Translations under genes and position numbers: made by a program
Virus record (IMG/VR): IMGVR_UViG_3300020159_000414
Span: 1-21,672 of that record
Source: a virus
Direction: 5' to 3' (one strand)
Length of the DNA stretch: 21,672 nt
Shown here: positions 1 through 7,259 of the stretch, piece after piece
How the letters are laid out: every line of letters begins with the position of its first letter
How positions within the stretch are numbered: the first letter of the stretch is position 1
The notes under the pieces: model-generated
Told to the model about the DNA's origin: nothing
Seen by the model: the letters and a program-made list of their open reading frames with translations, nothing else
Databases searched by the model: none

Positions 1-143
1 AGAACGTGTGTCGCAATCCAGCGATAAACCATTCCGGGTTCAGGTGTCGGGTCGGGCAGTGCGCTCGCAGGTGTATACACGTAGCGAGTAGTTTTTTCGC
101 GTGCCTCAAGTGCACGGGGGTTCCGGTTAGTTGTTTCAGCCAT
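1..143 (-). CDS. Partial gene downstream of scaffold gene, probable virion protein (3' end missing)
   Basis: An ATG at 143-141 on the minus strand opens a frame that runs to the left edge without a stop, giving 47 complete codons that begin MAETTNRNPRALEARE. It overlaps the end of the scaffold-like gene by 8 bases (the ATG lies inside that gene's last codons, AATGGCTGA), so translation is probably coupled. The visible part is basic, then proline-rich (about residues 29-36), then GMVYRWIATHV, which looks like the entry to a folded domain. I do not recognise a named family. Its place at the end of a packaging-portal-scaffold operon suggests a head or virion protein, but that is inference from position only. 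A major capsid protein is expected nearby to the left; this fragment does not show capsid features itself. Confidence 0.7.
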   Translation of the reverse strand, partial: MAETTNRNPRALEAREKTTRYVYTPASALPDPTPEPGMVYRWIATHV

Positions 144-1086
144 TCGATCTCTCCAGTTTTGCTACTTCAGCAGCATATTGCTGCGGGGTTAATCCGTACT
201 TTTTCGCCAACGCGGCTTGCGTAGGTGTAAGTTGAATTTTTCTTGCTCCAGTCGAACGAGTCGCTGGCGCAACAACCGAGGTAGGTCGTCGGGAGCCATC
301 GCCGGATTTCGGCCTGTCTTCAGTCCCACCGAAAACTTCAGGGAACGTGGACTTCATGCGAGCATCAATGCGCTCGAAATAATCATCAGAGCGGGGATCA
401 ACCCCGGAGTTGACTAGTTTTTGGTGCAGCCCTAGTGCAAAGCTGGTGACTTCCTCGTACCCCGGTGAACCGAACCACTGGTTTTTTGCCTGCCAGCGAG
501 CAGTCTTTTCGTCCAGTTCTTGACGGGGTGCTTGGTTTTGTTGTGTTTGTACATCACTTTCATCAACCTGTAAAGGGGTTGGCCTGAAATTTTTTGCTGC
601 CTGTACTTTCATCTTGGCATCCATCAGCGCATCTTGTGCTGCGATGACGGCGTCAGTGTCAAAAGCCTCTGTCGCTTCCTTGAGCTGACGCTTGGCTTTC
701 TCGACCTCGGTCTCGGCCAGTGACAACTGGGACGCAGCGTACTGCTCGGTGCCAGTGTTAACGTACTGCTTGAGACGGTTGTTCTCTGAGACCATGTGCT
801 GGGCAAGGCGCTCGAGCTCCTGCTTCTCACGTATCAGTGCTTCTTTAGCCCGGCGCTCGTCGTGACGTGCATGGGTCAACTCTTTGATGCGCTTTTTAAC
901 GCCGTCAGAGTACGACTCAATCTCTTCGTCAGTAGGGTCAGCTACTTCACGATCCAGCGGCTTGCGGCCACGGTCTTTCTCAGGGGTGTCGTCAACGATT
1001 TCAACTTCGACATCGTTGTCGGTAGAGACTTCTAGCTCGACGTTTTTATCGTCGTCCAGTTCGTCCGGGAACTTGTATTCACTCAT
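136..1086 (-). CDS. Scaffold-like head assembly protein
   Basis: A 316-residue protein that probably helps the capsid shell assemble. The first 55 residues are strongly acidic (DELDDDKNVELEVSTDNDVE and after). Residues about 60-165 form a long charged, coiled-coil-like stretch (VKKRIKELTHARHDERRAKEALIREK, then LSLAETEVEKAKRQLKEATEAF). The C-terminus is basic and low in structure (about 255-316, with RKIQLTPTQAALAKKYGLTPQQYAAEVAKLE). An acidic head, a helical middle and a basic helical tail that can dock on coat protein are typical of phage scaffolding proteins. The location downstream of portal agrees. The start ATG at 1086 has AAGGAG seven bases upstream. The function is assigned by composition, architecture and gene order, not by a catalytic motif. 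Confidence 0.65.
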   Translation of the reverse strand: MSEYKFPDELDDDKNVELEVSTDNDVEVEIVDDTPEKDRGRKPLDREVADPTDEEIESYSDGVKKRIKELTHARHDERRAKEALIREKQELERLAQHMVSENNRLKQYVNTGTEQYAASQLSLAETEVEKAKRQLKEATEAFDTDAVIAAQDALMDAKMKVQAAKNFRPTPLQVDESDVQTQQNQAPRQELDEKTARWQAKNQWFGSPGYEEVTSFALGLHQKLVNSGVDPRSDDYFERIDARMKSTFPEVFGGTEDRPKSGDGSRRPTSVVAPATRSTGARKIQLTPTQAALAKKYGLTPQQYAAEVAKLERSNG

Positions 1087-1095
1087 TTCTGCTCC

Positions 1096-1530
1096 TTATG
1101 CGCGGGTATAACCGCGGGGGTCTTGCACAACACATTCAATTTGGTCGTCGTTCAGTACTCTGAACTCCTTGCCAAACACCTTGAAACGCGTACCTGTGTA
1201 GGTGCGCACGAGAACAAAGTCCCCCTCTTTGCACCAAGCGCCTGAAGGGAACTTGGCAGGGTCTTTGTAAGCGTCTGGTCCGACCCGCATAACGAACAAT
1301 ACCGTGGTGGCATGTTCTTCCGCACGCATGGTCGCAGCATCTCGAATTAAATCGAGACTTGTGCCAGCGATTTTTTCATCGACCTCTGGCACGATGCACA
1401 GCAGCTTGTATCCCGTAGGGATAGGTAGCGCTGAGGCTTTGGTTTCGCTATCCGCTTCGGCCTCGGGGGCTTCAAGCGGTTGGATGTGTTTGGGCAGTGT
1501 GATGCCCGGAGGCAGAATGATTTCACTCAT
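1096..1530 (-). CDS. Phage GroES-like co-chaperonin (Cpn10 family)
   Basis: A 144-residue protein whose residues about 36-136 follow the GroES beta-barrel pattern: PTGYKLLCIVPEVDEKIAGTS, then VLFVMRVGPDAY (matching GEVLAVGNG of E. coli GroES), then CKEGDFVLVRTYTGTRF (matching VKVGDIVIF) and EFRVLNDDQIECVV (matching EEVLIMSESDILAIV). Phage co-chaperonins such as T4 gp31 cap host GroEL so that it can fold the phage capsid protein. The gene sits between portal and scaffold, which suits that job. Odd points are a 35-residue acidic N-terminal extension and a mobile-loop region (about residues 54-70, AGTSLDLIRDAATMRAE) without the GGIVL-type motif that binds GroEL. No GroEL gene is visible here, so it would act with the host chaperonin. 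It overlaps the 64-residue gene upstream by 8 bases and lies 9 bases before the scaffold gene. Confidence 0.8.
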   Translation of the reverse strand: MSEIILPPGITLPKHIQPLEAPEAEADSETKASALPIPTGYKLLCIVPEVDEKIAGTSLDLIRDAATMRAEEHATTVLFVMRVGPDAYKDPAKFPSGAWCKEGDFVLVRTYTGTRFKVFGKEFRVLNDDQIECVVQDPRGYTRA

Positions 1531-1717
1531 CTGATTGCTCTACTTTCTGTGCAAGGTCAATTAAATAACGCTCTGCAAGGGCTAGACCCTGAATAATCCC
1601 GCAGAGTTTTTGGTAATCGTCAAAAGAGCGACACGCCCCACCCGCCAAGTCATCGGCGTAGTTGTTCATGTCGGTGCGTAATTTTTCGCGCAATACGCTT
1701 GCGAAGTCGGAGATCAT
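1523..1717 (-). CDS. Small protein of unknown function between portal and co-chaperonin
   Basis: A 64-residue protein, MISDFASVLREKLRTD and on, predicted largely helical (residues about 3-20 and 32-62), with an acidic end (QKVEQSDE). Its start overlaps the portal stop codon (ATGA type, shared bases 1714-1717) and its end overlaps the co-chaperonin start by 8 bases, so it is embedded in a translationally coupled late operon. I recognise no domain. Small helical proteins next to portal are common in phages of this kind, and this one may be a minor virion or assembly factor, but nothing in the sequence shows that directly. Confidence 0.7.
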   Translation of the reverse strand: MISDFASVLREKLRTDMNNYADDLAGGACRSFDDYQKLCGIIQGLALAERYLIDLAQKVEQSDE

Positions 1718-4215
1718 TGGTTACCGGGACCTTTCCTTTGGTTTTGGGTAGCAGCCTGTTGTCTGCTTCTTGCGATGTCAATACCCATACGGGCACCGTC
1801 ACGTTCTTGGTCAGCCTCAAGCTTGTCGGCCTTGTAGGCAGCGTCAACCTGTAGTTGCTTTTCCTTAAGCTCCAGCTCATCAGCTTTGGTAGCGGCATCA
1901 ACCTGCAGTTGCTTTTCCTTGAGTGCCATCTCTTGTGCAGCGCGTTGCTGGTCAGCCTGAACCTTTTGCTGTTTGATCTGCAACTCGCCTTGTCTGATCT
2001 GCAACTCTTGCTGTTGCATTTGTACAACAGGATCTTGTTGTTGCTGCTGGGCTTGTTGCTGAGCGGCTTGCGCTTGGTTTTGCTGCAACACTTGCTGCGC
2101 GGCTTGAGCCATCATGCCGGACAGGGCGATCTCGATCTGCGGCGGCAACTGCTCGTCTTCGGGCGGCAGAGGCATACCCAACTGCTGCTCAATTTTTTGG
2201 CGGTAACCAAAGCCAACGTGCTCGGCAATGTGTGCCTGCATCGCCGCCATGATCTGCGGAGCTCTGGGGTTTTGGCCAATCAACTGAGCAATGATTGGGT
2301 CTTGCATGGCAGACATGTGCACTTGGATATGTGCCTGATGGTCTTGATACTGGAACGCCTTGACTGGTTTACCTTTCAGCACGTTCATGTTCTCAGACAC
2401 AGGGTTGGTTGGCTTTTGGTCTTCCTCTAGCGGCACAAGCTTGTCTGCGTTCTTGATGCCCAGCACCTCAAGCATGCCTCGGTGCAGTTTGGGTAAGTCG
2501 TAGATGTCAGGCGCGGACTGCGCCAACTGGATCACCGCTTGGTACTGCACAACACGCTGGGAGAGGGTTGCCGCGTTGGGGTCGCTCACGGGCAGGATGT
2601 CCACGTGACGGTAGTCGCTCTTCTTAGCGCGGGGTCCTTGCTCGCCGTCCGGCTCGTATGTGTACTTGTCGTCTGTGTAGTCGCGGATGATGACAGCCAA
2701 AAGCTGGAGCTCTTGCTTCAAAGCAAAGTGCACACGGGCCTGAACAGCCGTCATGACTTTGAGCTGGCGCTCAAGCAGAGCAAGTGTGGAGCCCACAGGT
2801 GCGTTGGCACCCATGTCGCTGACTTTCATGTCCGCTGTTGCAGCAAACCGGCGGCCTTCTTCAACGACTGTGTTGAGCAACTGATACAGCGTCTGTGATG
2901 GGTCTTTGTATGGCAGCGGCAAGATGTTGTCGCGGATCGTGCCCGAGCCAACGTCCACGTCACGGAACTCACCCGGAGCGATCGGCGTATCGTCGCCCTT
3001 GATACGCAGACCACGGGACTTCAAACCACCGGGCAAATTAGACAACGTACCAGCATCAATCAACTGACGCATGAGGGACGTTGCAGAATTGGCAAACCCA
3101 CCGATCAAGTGGAACAGACCGAAGCCATATGCGCCAAAGCCGGGGATGTACTGGTAGTGCACGAAATGCTGGCGCTTTAAGTGAAGGCTGTCGTCCTCGT
3201 TCCAGTTGCGGCGAATGGCCAGCACTGTGTTTGATCCTCTGATGTACGTAACTACGTACGGCAGCGCGATTCCGACAGGCTCGTCGTCTTCATCTTTTTC
3301 ACACAGGGGATCTTCCTTGAGCACCAAGTCCACGTGGCTCTCGCACAACGTGAAGCGCTCATCGTTCAGATCAGCAAAACCTGTCTCTTTATCCTTGGCC
3401 TTGTTGATATCGTCAATCGCCTTGTCAGGAGAGCCGATGTCTACATCGCAGTAGAACCCCGCCTGCTGGAGCTTGATGATCTCATTCTCGGTCTTGCGCA
3501 TAATGTGCGTGACGCGGTAGCAAGTCTGAATGTCTGAAGTGCCGTAAGGCAGCAGGATGTCTTCGGCAGGGATAAACACCGATGTCTGACGCCCAAAGTT
3601 GGGATCGAAATACACCTTCTTGAATGCTGAACCCGTAGCAGGCAAGCTCCACAACATGCGCTCATGCTCTGGACGGAACTCCTGCATGACTTCCGTGAGC
3701 TGAAAATTCATGTCATCTTGCACACGCATGGCAGCGTCTTTTTTCTCAGGCGTTTCTTTACCAATGATCTTGGTACGCACTGGCCCCATGGCTGGGAAAG
3801 TCTCGGTAATGGTCTCTGACTGGAACCTAACAACCGCTTCGGTAATCATCGGGTGGAACACGCCAGACGCTCCGTCCCATGGTTCTGTGCGCTCTTCAAT
3901 CTGCAGGCCCAAGAGTTTCAAGCCCGTGACGTAGGCTTTCTCCCACTCTTTGCGTGAGTTGCGGTCGTTCTCAATGTCTGCGACCAGCTCATCAATCATC
4001 AAAGCCAAAACACTTTCGTCTATGAACTCAGCCAAGTTGGCATCAAAGTCGTCGATGCTAGGCTCGCCCTTCTCAATGCTGATCTCCATATCACCCATGT
4101 CAATATTGACCGCCTCCGGGTCAATGATCTCAATCTCGATTGGCTCTTCCATCGCGCCTGCGGCTTCGATGCCTGTGGGTTGCTGAAAGAGTGCTTTGTC
4201 AATGTTCGTTGCCAT
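1714..4215 (-). CDS. Portal protein, large P22-like type with glutamine-rich C-terminal coiled coil
   Basis: An 833-residue protein that would form the dodecameric ring at the capsid vertex through which DNA enters. The core (about residues 70-600) has the look of large podovirus-type portals: EWEKAYVTGLKLLGLQIEER, EPWDGASGVFHPMITEAVVR, then FKKVYFDPNFGRQTSVFIPAEDILLPY, and a long HFVHYQYIPGFGAYGFGLFHLIG stretch. The last 150 residues are exceptionally rich in Gln and Ala (residues about 700-760) and then form a charged helix that includes two tandem 18-residue repeats. A long C-terminal helical barrel is known from P22 portal. The start has AGGAACACAA before the ATG, and the gene follows the large terminase stop after 8 bases. 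The acidic N-terminal 60 residues are probably disordered. The portal identity is based on length, gene order and overall pattern. Confidence 0.88.
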   Translation of the reverse strand: MATNIDKALFQQPTGIEAAGAMEEPIEIEIIDPEAVNIDMGDMEISIEKGEPSIDDFDANLAEFIDESVLALMIDELVADIENDRNSRKEWEKAYVTGLKLLGLQIEERTEPWDGASGVFHPMITEAVVRFQSETITETFPAMGPVRTKIIGKETPEKKDAAMRVQDDMNFQLTEVMQEFRPEHERMLWSLPATGSAFKKVYFDPNFGRQTSVFIPAEDILLPYGTSDIQTCYRVTHIMRKTENEIIKLQQAGFYCDVDIGSPDKAIDDINKAKDKETGFADLNDERFTLCESHVDLVLKEDPLCEKDEDDEPVGIALPYVVTYIRGSNTVLAIRRNWNEDDSLHLKRQHFVHYQYIPGFGAYGFGLFHLIGGFANSATSLMRQLIDAGTLSNLPGGLKSRGLRIKGDDTPIAPGEFRDVDVGSGTIRDNILPLPYKDPSQTLYQLLNTVVEEGRRFAATADMKVSDMGANAPVGSTLALLERQLKVMTAVQARVHFALKQELQLLAVIIRDYTDDKYTYEPDGEQGPRAKKSDYRHVDILPVSDPNAATLSQRVVQYQAVIQLAQSAPDIYDLPKLHRGMLEVLGIKNADKLVPLEEDQKPTNPVSENMNVLKGKPVKAFQYQDHQAHIQVHMSAMQDPIIAQLIGQNPRAPQIMAAMQAHIAEHVGFGYRQKIEQQLGMPLPPEDEQLPPQIEIALSGMMAQAAQQVLQQNQAQAAQQQAQQQQQDPVVQMQQQELQIRQGELQIKQQKVQADQQRAAQEMALKEKQLQVDAATKADELELKEKQLQVDAAYKADKLEADQERDGARMGIDIARSRQQAATQNQRKGPGNQ
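1816..1923 (-). repeat. Two tandem 54-bp repeats inside the portal gene
   Basis: Two adjacent 18-codon units encode LKEKQLQVDAATKADELE and LKEKQLQVDAAYKADKLE (portal residues 765-782 and 783-800). The nucleotide copies are nearly identical over the first half, so a recent duplication is likely. The unit is strongly helical and adds five helical turns per copy to the C-terminal barrel, so copy number could set barrel length. Confidence 0.85.
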
Positions 4216-4223
4216 TTGTGTTC

Positions 4224-5774
4224 CTAGTAGTAAGCCGCCCTGCGGCGCATGAATGTGCGGTCTTCCTGCTCGTCTGAGTCAAGGGGTATAAACCCGCCTC
4301 GGCGAAAGCGTAACAGTGCTTGCGATGTGGTGTCAACGTAGTCGTCGTTCTCTCCGTTGGGAAAAGACGCAACCTCCTCAATCACCTCACGAGCCCAGCG
4401 CGTGTCCGGTGCCCAGACCACGCCAGAGGCAAAAAGGTCCGACACGGCGTTGAGCCGTACTATTTTATCGTTACCTCTGCTGGGGCTAAATTCTTCAACC
4501 GGTATGCCTACGGCTCGCAGCTCTTGGATCAGCGGCGCACCAGCGGCCTTCTTCTCCACGATGAACGCATCCGGCGTCCACTCTTTGTAGTGCTTAAGCG
4601 CAATAGCCTTTAACTCTGGGAACGCCATCCGGTCCTTGAACGCATCGAGCAAGATCACCTGCGCCTGATCGCGCTCTTCCTCGTTGTAGAACACGCCCCA
4701 TGTTGTGCACGCAGAATAGTCGGCTGTGTTGGTTGTCTCAAACGCCGTGTCCCAACTCTGGATGACGTAGTCACACCGTGGCGGGTCATCAGGCTCCCAC
4801 ACACGCCAAGACTTGCGCGAGATGATCGCCGCACTATTGCTGGTGGGCTGCTGCATGTACTGCGCGTTCCAATACTGCGGGTCAATACTGGCTTTAGTCG
4901 CCTTAAGGGTGGCCAGCGGCCACTGCTCTGGCCAAAGAGACTTCTCGTTCTCCTCGTCCTCGTTCAAAATGGCTGGCAGCTCAACGATTTCCCACGGCTC
5001 AGCCTCAGGATTCTTGGCTTGGTAGTCAATCAAACGCCCAGTTAAGTCCAACTTGCCCCAGCGTGTCATCACAATAATGATCGCACCACCCGGCATCAAG
5101 CGTTGTAGCGGTCCCGTCTGAAACCACGACCATGCGGTATCAAAAGCCAGCCTAGAGTTTGATTTAACGTCTTGCTCGGAATGAGGATCATCAATAACGA
5201 ACAAATCAGCACCACGACCAGCAAGAGCGCCGCCGACACCAGCAGCATAGTACTGACCGCCAGCACTTGTAGACCACTTACCAGCAGCCTTTTGGTCGTC
5301 AGCAACCAGAGTTTGGGGGAAAACTTCACGGTACTCCTCCGAATCAATCAAATTACGCACCCGACGACCAAAGTCTTCCGACAGACCCGCAGTGTGCGTG
5401 CCCATGATGATCTTCTTATTAGGGTATTTACCTAGAAAGTACGCAGGGAACAGGTAGCTGGAGAATTCCGATTTACCCATACGCGGCGCGATGTTGATAA
5501 TCACGCGCTTTTTCTTGCCTTCGACCACATCTGTGAAGATTTTTGTCAGTTTCCTGTGGTGCGGACCAATCTTAAACCCCGGATATACGCTCTCTGCGAA
5601 CCCCAGCATGTTGGTTTTGGCCGCTTGCAGCTTGGCGCGGCGCTCACGAACATCTAAATCATCAAGCAGTTCAAGCTTGTCATGCAGCGCCATGTGCGGG
5701 AGCACTTTTTTAATCGCTTCGAGCTCCATCCTGCTGATGGATGTGAACTGTTCAATGTTCATCTGGCCCATCAT
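4224..5774 (-). CDS. terL: Terminase large subunit (packaging ATPase and nuclease)
   Basis: A 516-residue motor that pumps DNA into the procapsid and cuts it. The N-terminal ATPase has a terminase-type Walker A (APRMGKS, residues 96-102), Walker B with catalytic acid (LFVIDDPH, 191-198) and a coupling motif MTRW (236-239). The C-terminal RNase H-like nuclease has its acidic residues in WDTAFETT (D342), VEKKAAG (E407) and DDYVDTTSQAL (D478/D481). The set is complete and the length is normal, so the enzyme should be active. The small terminase gene overlaps its start by 23 bases. Three in-frame starts exist: ATG at 5774, 5771 and 5762. The last gives MNIEQFTSISRM and is equally plausible. The portal gene follows 8 bases after its stop. 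Confidence 0.96.
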   Translation of the reverse strand: MMGQMNIEQFTSISRMELEAIKKVLPHMALHDKLELLDDLDVRERRAKLQAAKTNMLGFAESVYPGFKIGPHHRKLTKIFTDVVEGKKKRVIINIAPRMGKSEFSSYLFPAYFLGKYPNKKIIMGTHTAGLSEDFGRRVRNLIDSEEYREVFPQTLVADDQKAAGKWSTSAGGQYYAAGVGGALAGRGADLFVIDDPHSEQDVKSNSRLAFDTAWSWFQTGPLQRLMPGGAIIIVMTRWGKLDLTGRLIDYQAKNPEAEPWEIVELPAILNEDEENEKSLWPEQWPLATLKATKASIDPQYWNAQYMQQPTSNSAAIISRKSWRVWEPDDPPRCDYVIQSWDTAFETTNTADYSACTTWGVFYNEEERDQAQVILLDAFKDRMAFPELKAIALKHYKEWTPDAFIVEKKAAGAPLIQELRAVGIPVEEFSPSRGNDKIVRLNAVSDLFASGVVWAPDTRWAREVIEEVASFPNGENDDYVDTTSQALLRFRRGGFIPLDSDEQEDRTFMRRRAAYY

Positions 5775-6354
5775 TCTTCTGTGCTGGGCTATCGTCTGGA
5801 CGCTCGGAAACGTCCACCACGTCTATCACTCCCATGAACTTGGCCAGCTTATCTTTGATGCGTTGCTCAACTTCAGCATCCGTCATCTCCGTCTTCTTAA
5901 TCTCAATTTGCTCAGTAAACAGGCCCACTTCCGTGACCTTGCCTAGCGCGATCAAGGCTTTTAAACGAACATTGGCGTTGGAAGATTTTGTTTCTTCCAG
6001 TATTTTTGCAACTGTGTAGCCGCGCAATTGCTGCGCCATCTCAATAAATTCCCAGTCGTAGGCGGCCAACATTCCTGTCAGATGCCTTACAGCTGCGGGA
6101 GACTTCAGTTCCGCAAGACTGGCTTTTTGTTCAGTGGTGTCGGCGTTGGTTGTCAGGGATCCAAACGCTTTTCGCGCTGCCTCTGTTTGATGTTGGTCCG
6201 CTACAACAGAGTCGTCATCAACGCCTAACTCTGCTAACCATTGCTCCGTGGCAACTTGCGCAGACAGCAACGCTTCTGGCTCCGCGTCGTCCAGCTTTAC
6301 AAAATTTTCCCGAGAAGTGACTTCGGGTTCAAAATGCACCAAGTGATCTAACAT
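5752..6354 (-). CDS. terS: Terminase small subunit (DNA recognition)
   Basis: A 200-residue protein from the ATG at 6354. I chose this start because AAAGGA lies nine bases upstream; an earlier in-frame ATG at 6426 would include a perfect palindrome and has no good binding site. The conserved part is residues about 108-172: QQLRGYTVAKILEETKSSN, then VRLKALIALGKVTEVGLFTE, then a charged helix ending IKDKLAKFM. This 'RLKAL-x-LGK-x-t-x-VGLF' pattern is one I associate with phage small terminases and similar head-packaging regulators, which mark the packaging site and hand DNA to the large subunit. The N-terminal 85 residues are acidic and probably flexible. It directly precedes and overlaps the large terminase, the usual arrangement. 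The role is well supported by position and moderately by sequence. Confidence 0.75.
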   Translation of the reverse strand: MLDHLVHFEPEVTSRENFVKLDDAEPEALLSAQVATEQWLAELGVDDDSVVADQHQTEAARKAFGSLTTNADTTEQKASLAELKSPAAVRHLTGMLAAYDWEFIEMAQQLRGYTVAKILEETKSSNANVRLKALIALGKVTEVGLFTEQIEIKKTEMTDAEVEQRIKDKLAKFMGVIDVVDVSERPDDSPAQKNDGPDEH

Positions 6355-6390
6355 GCGTAGGAGTCCTTTTCGGTTGCTTCCTCGTTGGCG

Positions 6391-6404
6391 GGAGTGTACA
6401 CTCC
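6391..6404. promoter_or_regulatory. Perfect 14-bp palindrome upstream of the terminase operon
   Basis: GGAGTGTACACTCC reads the same on both strands and lies 37 bases before the small terminase start. It is a good candidate for a dimeric regulator site or for a structure in the 5' leader of the late transcript. On the minus strand it is preceded by CCGAAAAGGAG, and a near copy (CCGAAAAGGAC) recurs between it and the start codon. No -10/-35 pair of good quality was seen on the minus strand nearby. Confidence 0.5.
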
Positions 6405-6460
6405 TTTTCGGCAAGTGTGCAAGCATTTGCTTCTCCTCGATGGTTCAGTTGCCATCTTTG

Positions 6461-6492
6461 CCCCACTAGTTCGCGCTGGTGGGGTTTTTTTT
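6461..6492 (+). terminator. Intrinsic terminator for rightward transcripts
   Basis: A 9-bp stem, CCCCACTAG paired with CTGGTGGGG (one G-U pair), a 6-base loop and a run of eight T residues directly after the stem. It works only in the rightward direction; the leftward side has no T tract. No rightward gene lies upstream in the window, so it would stop RNA that is antisense to the terminase operon. Confidence 0.8.
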
Positions 6493-6708
6493 CGTCCCTC
6501 GGTTTTTCCAAATTTTTATAAAATTTTATGGGAGTACTGTAGTTTTGTACAGTGGGGGTACTTCGGATTTTTTAAAATTAGATTTGCGGCTGCGGAACAG
6601 TGTTCACACCATGACGGCACAGCTCGGCCCAAAAGGGGACATGGGGGTATGGTGGGGTTCGGCTATGGGGAATTCTCCCTGCTGTCAAGGGTATTCTGAA
6701 AGCTGTTG

Positions 6709-6717
6709 TGGTATACT
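6709..6717 (+). promoter_or_regulatory. Extended -10 promoter for the first rightward genes
   Basis: TGGTATACT is a TGn extended -10 with hexamer TATACT at 6712-6717. No good -35 lies 16-18 bases upstream, which extended -10 promoters can tolerate. Transcription should start near 6723-6725 and run through a short leader into the gene at 6798. The better promoter at 11703-11711 uses the same extended -10 design. Confidence 0.6.
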
Positions 6718-6755
6718 AGATGCATCGGTTGGGGATTGCCTAGCCGATTCGGTTT

Positions 6756-6780
6756 GCCTCGCCCGTCTGCGAGGCTTTTT
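6756..6780 (+). terminator. Intrinsic terminator or attenuator in the leader of the first early gene
   Basis: GCCTCGC and GCGAGGC form a perfect 7-bp stem with a 6-base loop, followed at once by TTTTTCTTTT. It lies after the predicted transcription start (about 6724) and before the start codon at 6798. A second, earlier stem (ATCGGTT 6724-6730 with AGCCGAT 6742-6748) lies at the very 5' end. The layout fits an attenuator, or a short RNA of about 55 bases. Confidence 0.7.
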
Positions 6781-6797
6781 CTTTTGGAGATTCAATC

Positions 6798-7172
6798 ATG
6801 ACTAAGTCATTCAATCGTGTTGCTGTGTTCGCTGTGTTCAATGATGCGGACAACGAGTCCGCCAGTTTTGCCGAGCAGTTGCTTGCGCTTGGCATCGGGT
6901 CACGTGCAGACGCTAGGCCACTTGCAATGGAGTGGGCATCTAAGAAGTACAACGTGGCAATCAAAGAGGGACAGCGCGGGATGACGTTTGTGAAGCGCGA
7001 CACAGACGCAGAGAAAGCAATGAACCGCGTGCTTCAAGTGTGCTACCCAAGCGCGGACAAACCCAAGTCTGGTAAACAGACAGCCAACAAGGTTGACGCT
7101 GTTGACGCGGTGCTCAAGAAGTACCAAGCACTCACCGCAAGTGAGAAGCGCCGCTTCTTGAAGTCGATCTGA
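6798..7172 (+). CDS. Conserved-looking small phage protein of unknown function, first gene of right arm
   Basis: A 124-residue protein, MTKSFNRVAVFAVFNDADNE and on. The middle (residues about 34-65, SRADARPLAMEWASKKYNVAIKEG then RGMTFVKRDTDAEKA) is compact and mixed alpha/beta in appearance. The C-terminus (about 85-124) is basic and helical, ending LTASEKRRFLKSI. There are no cysteine motifs, membrane segments or recognisable catalytic residues. The start has TTGGAG ten bases upstream. It is the first gene after the early promoter and leader terminator, so it is probably made first in infection, and such genes often act on the host. That is position-based inference; the family is not recognised. 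Confidence 0.8.
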   Translation: MTKSFNRVAVFAVFNDADNESASFAEQLLALGIGSRADARPLAMEWASKKYNVAIKEGQRGMTFVKRDTDAEKAMNRVLQVCYPSADKPKSGKQTANKVDAVDAVLKKYQALTASEKRRFLKSI

Positions 7173-7195
7173 CGGACAAGTTGTCCGTGAGTTTT
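7172..7195 (+). terminator. GGACA-type hairpin followed by T run (repeat family copy 1)
   Basis: ACGGACAA and TTGTCCGT form an inverted repeat with its centre at 7180; in RNA this would be ACGGACA closed by a 3-base loop. GAG and TTTTT follow. It starts on the stop codon of the gene before it and can act as an intrinsic terminator. The core matches two more copies at 7470 and 9123. Confidence 0.65.
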
Positions 7196-7201
7196 TCGTA
7201 G

Positions 7202-7226
7202 ACGCAAGAGAGCGAGCCCCTTGCGT
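7202..7226 (+). terminator. Second hairpin of the 7173-7259 spacer
   Basis: ACGCAAG (7202-7208) pairs perfectly with CTTGCGT (7220-7226) across an 11-base loop, and TGTTCCTTTT follows. It may be a weak terminator or an RNA stability element. It forms a tandem pair with the GGACA hairpin 14 bases upstream. Confidence 0.5.
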
Positions 7227-7259
7227 TGTTCCTTTTAATGTCCAACTGGAGTATTCATC

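Larger units (their letters stand above)
6427..6797. other. Divergent control region between late (left) and early (right) transcription
   Basis: About 370 bases with no convincing gene on either strand. In order it holds an intrinsic terminator for rightward transcription (6461-6492), an AT-rich block with a 12-bp palindrome ATAAAATTTTAT (6518-6529), a small inverted repeat ACTGTA/TACAGT with a 6-base loop (6537-6554), a GC-rich stretch, an extended -10 promoter for the right arm (6709-6717), and a leader with its own terminator (6756-6780). A leftward promoter for the terminase operon is expected here. A possible TAAAAT -10 lies in the AT-rich block, but its -35 is poor. Confidence 0.6.

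Noticed and set aside
1855-2430. Long rightward leucine-rich frame opposite the portal gene
   Set aside because: It is the antisense of the Gln/Lys-rich portal C-terminus, which reads as Leu on the other strand. It has no ribosome site and the opposite gene is certain.
6355-6426. 24-residue N-terminal extension of the small terminase
   Set aside because: The ATG at 6426 lacks a binding site and the extension would encode the palindrome. The ATG at 6354 has AAAGGA at good spacing.
6385-6805. Two rightward frames across the divergent region
   Set aside because: They run through the terminator, the promoter and the leader hairpins, have no binding sites and have unlikely compositions.
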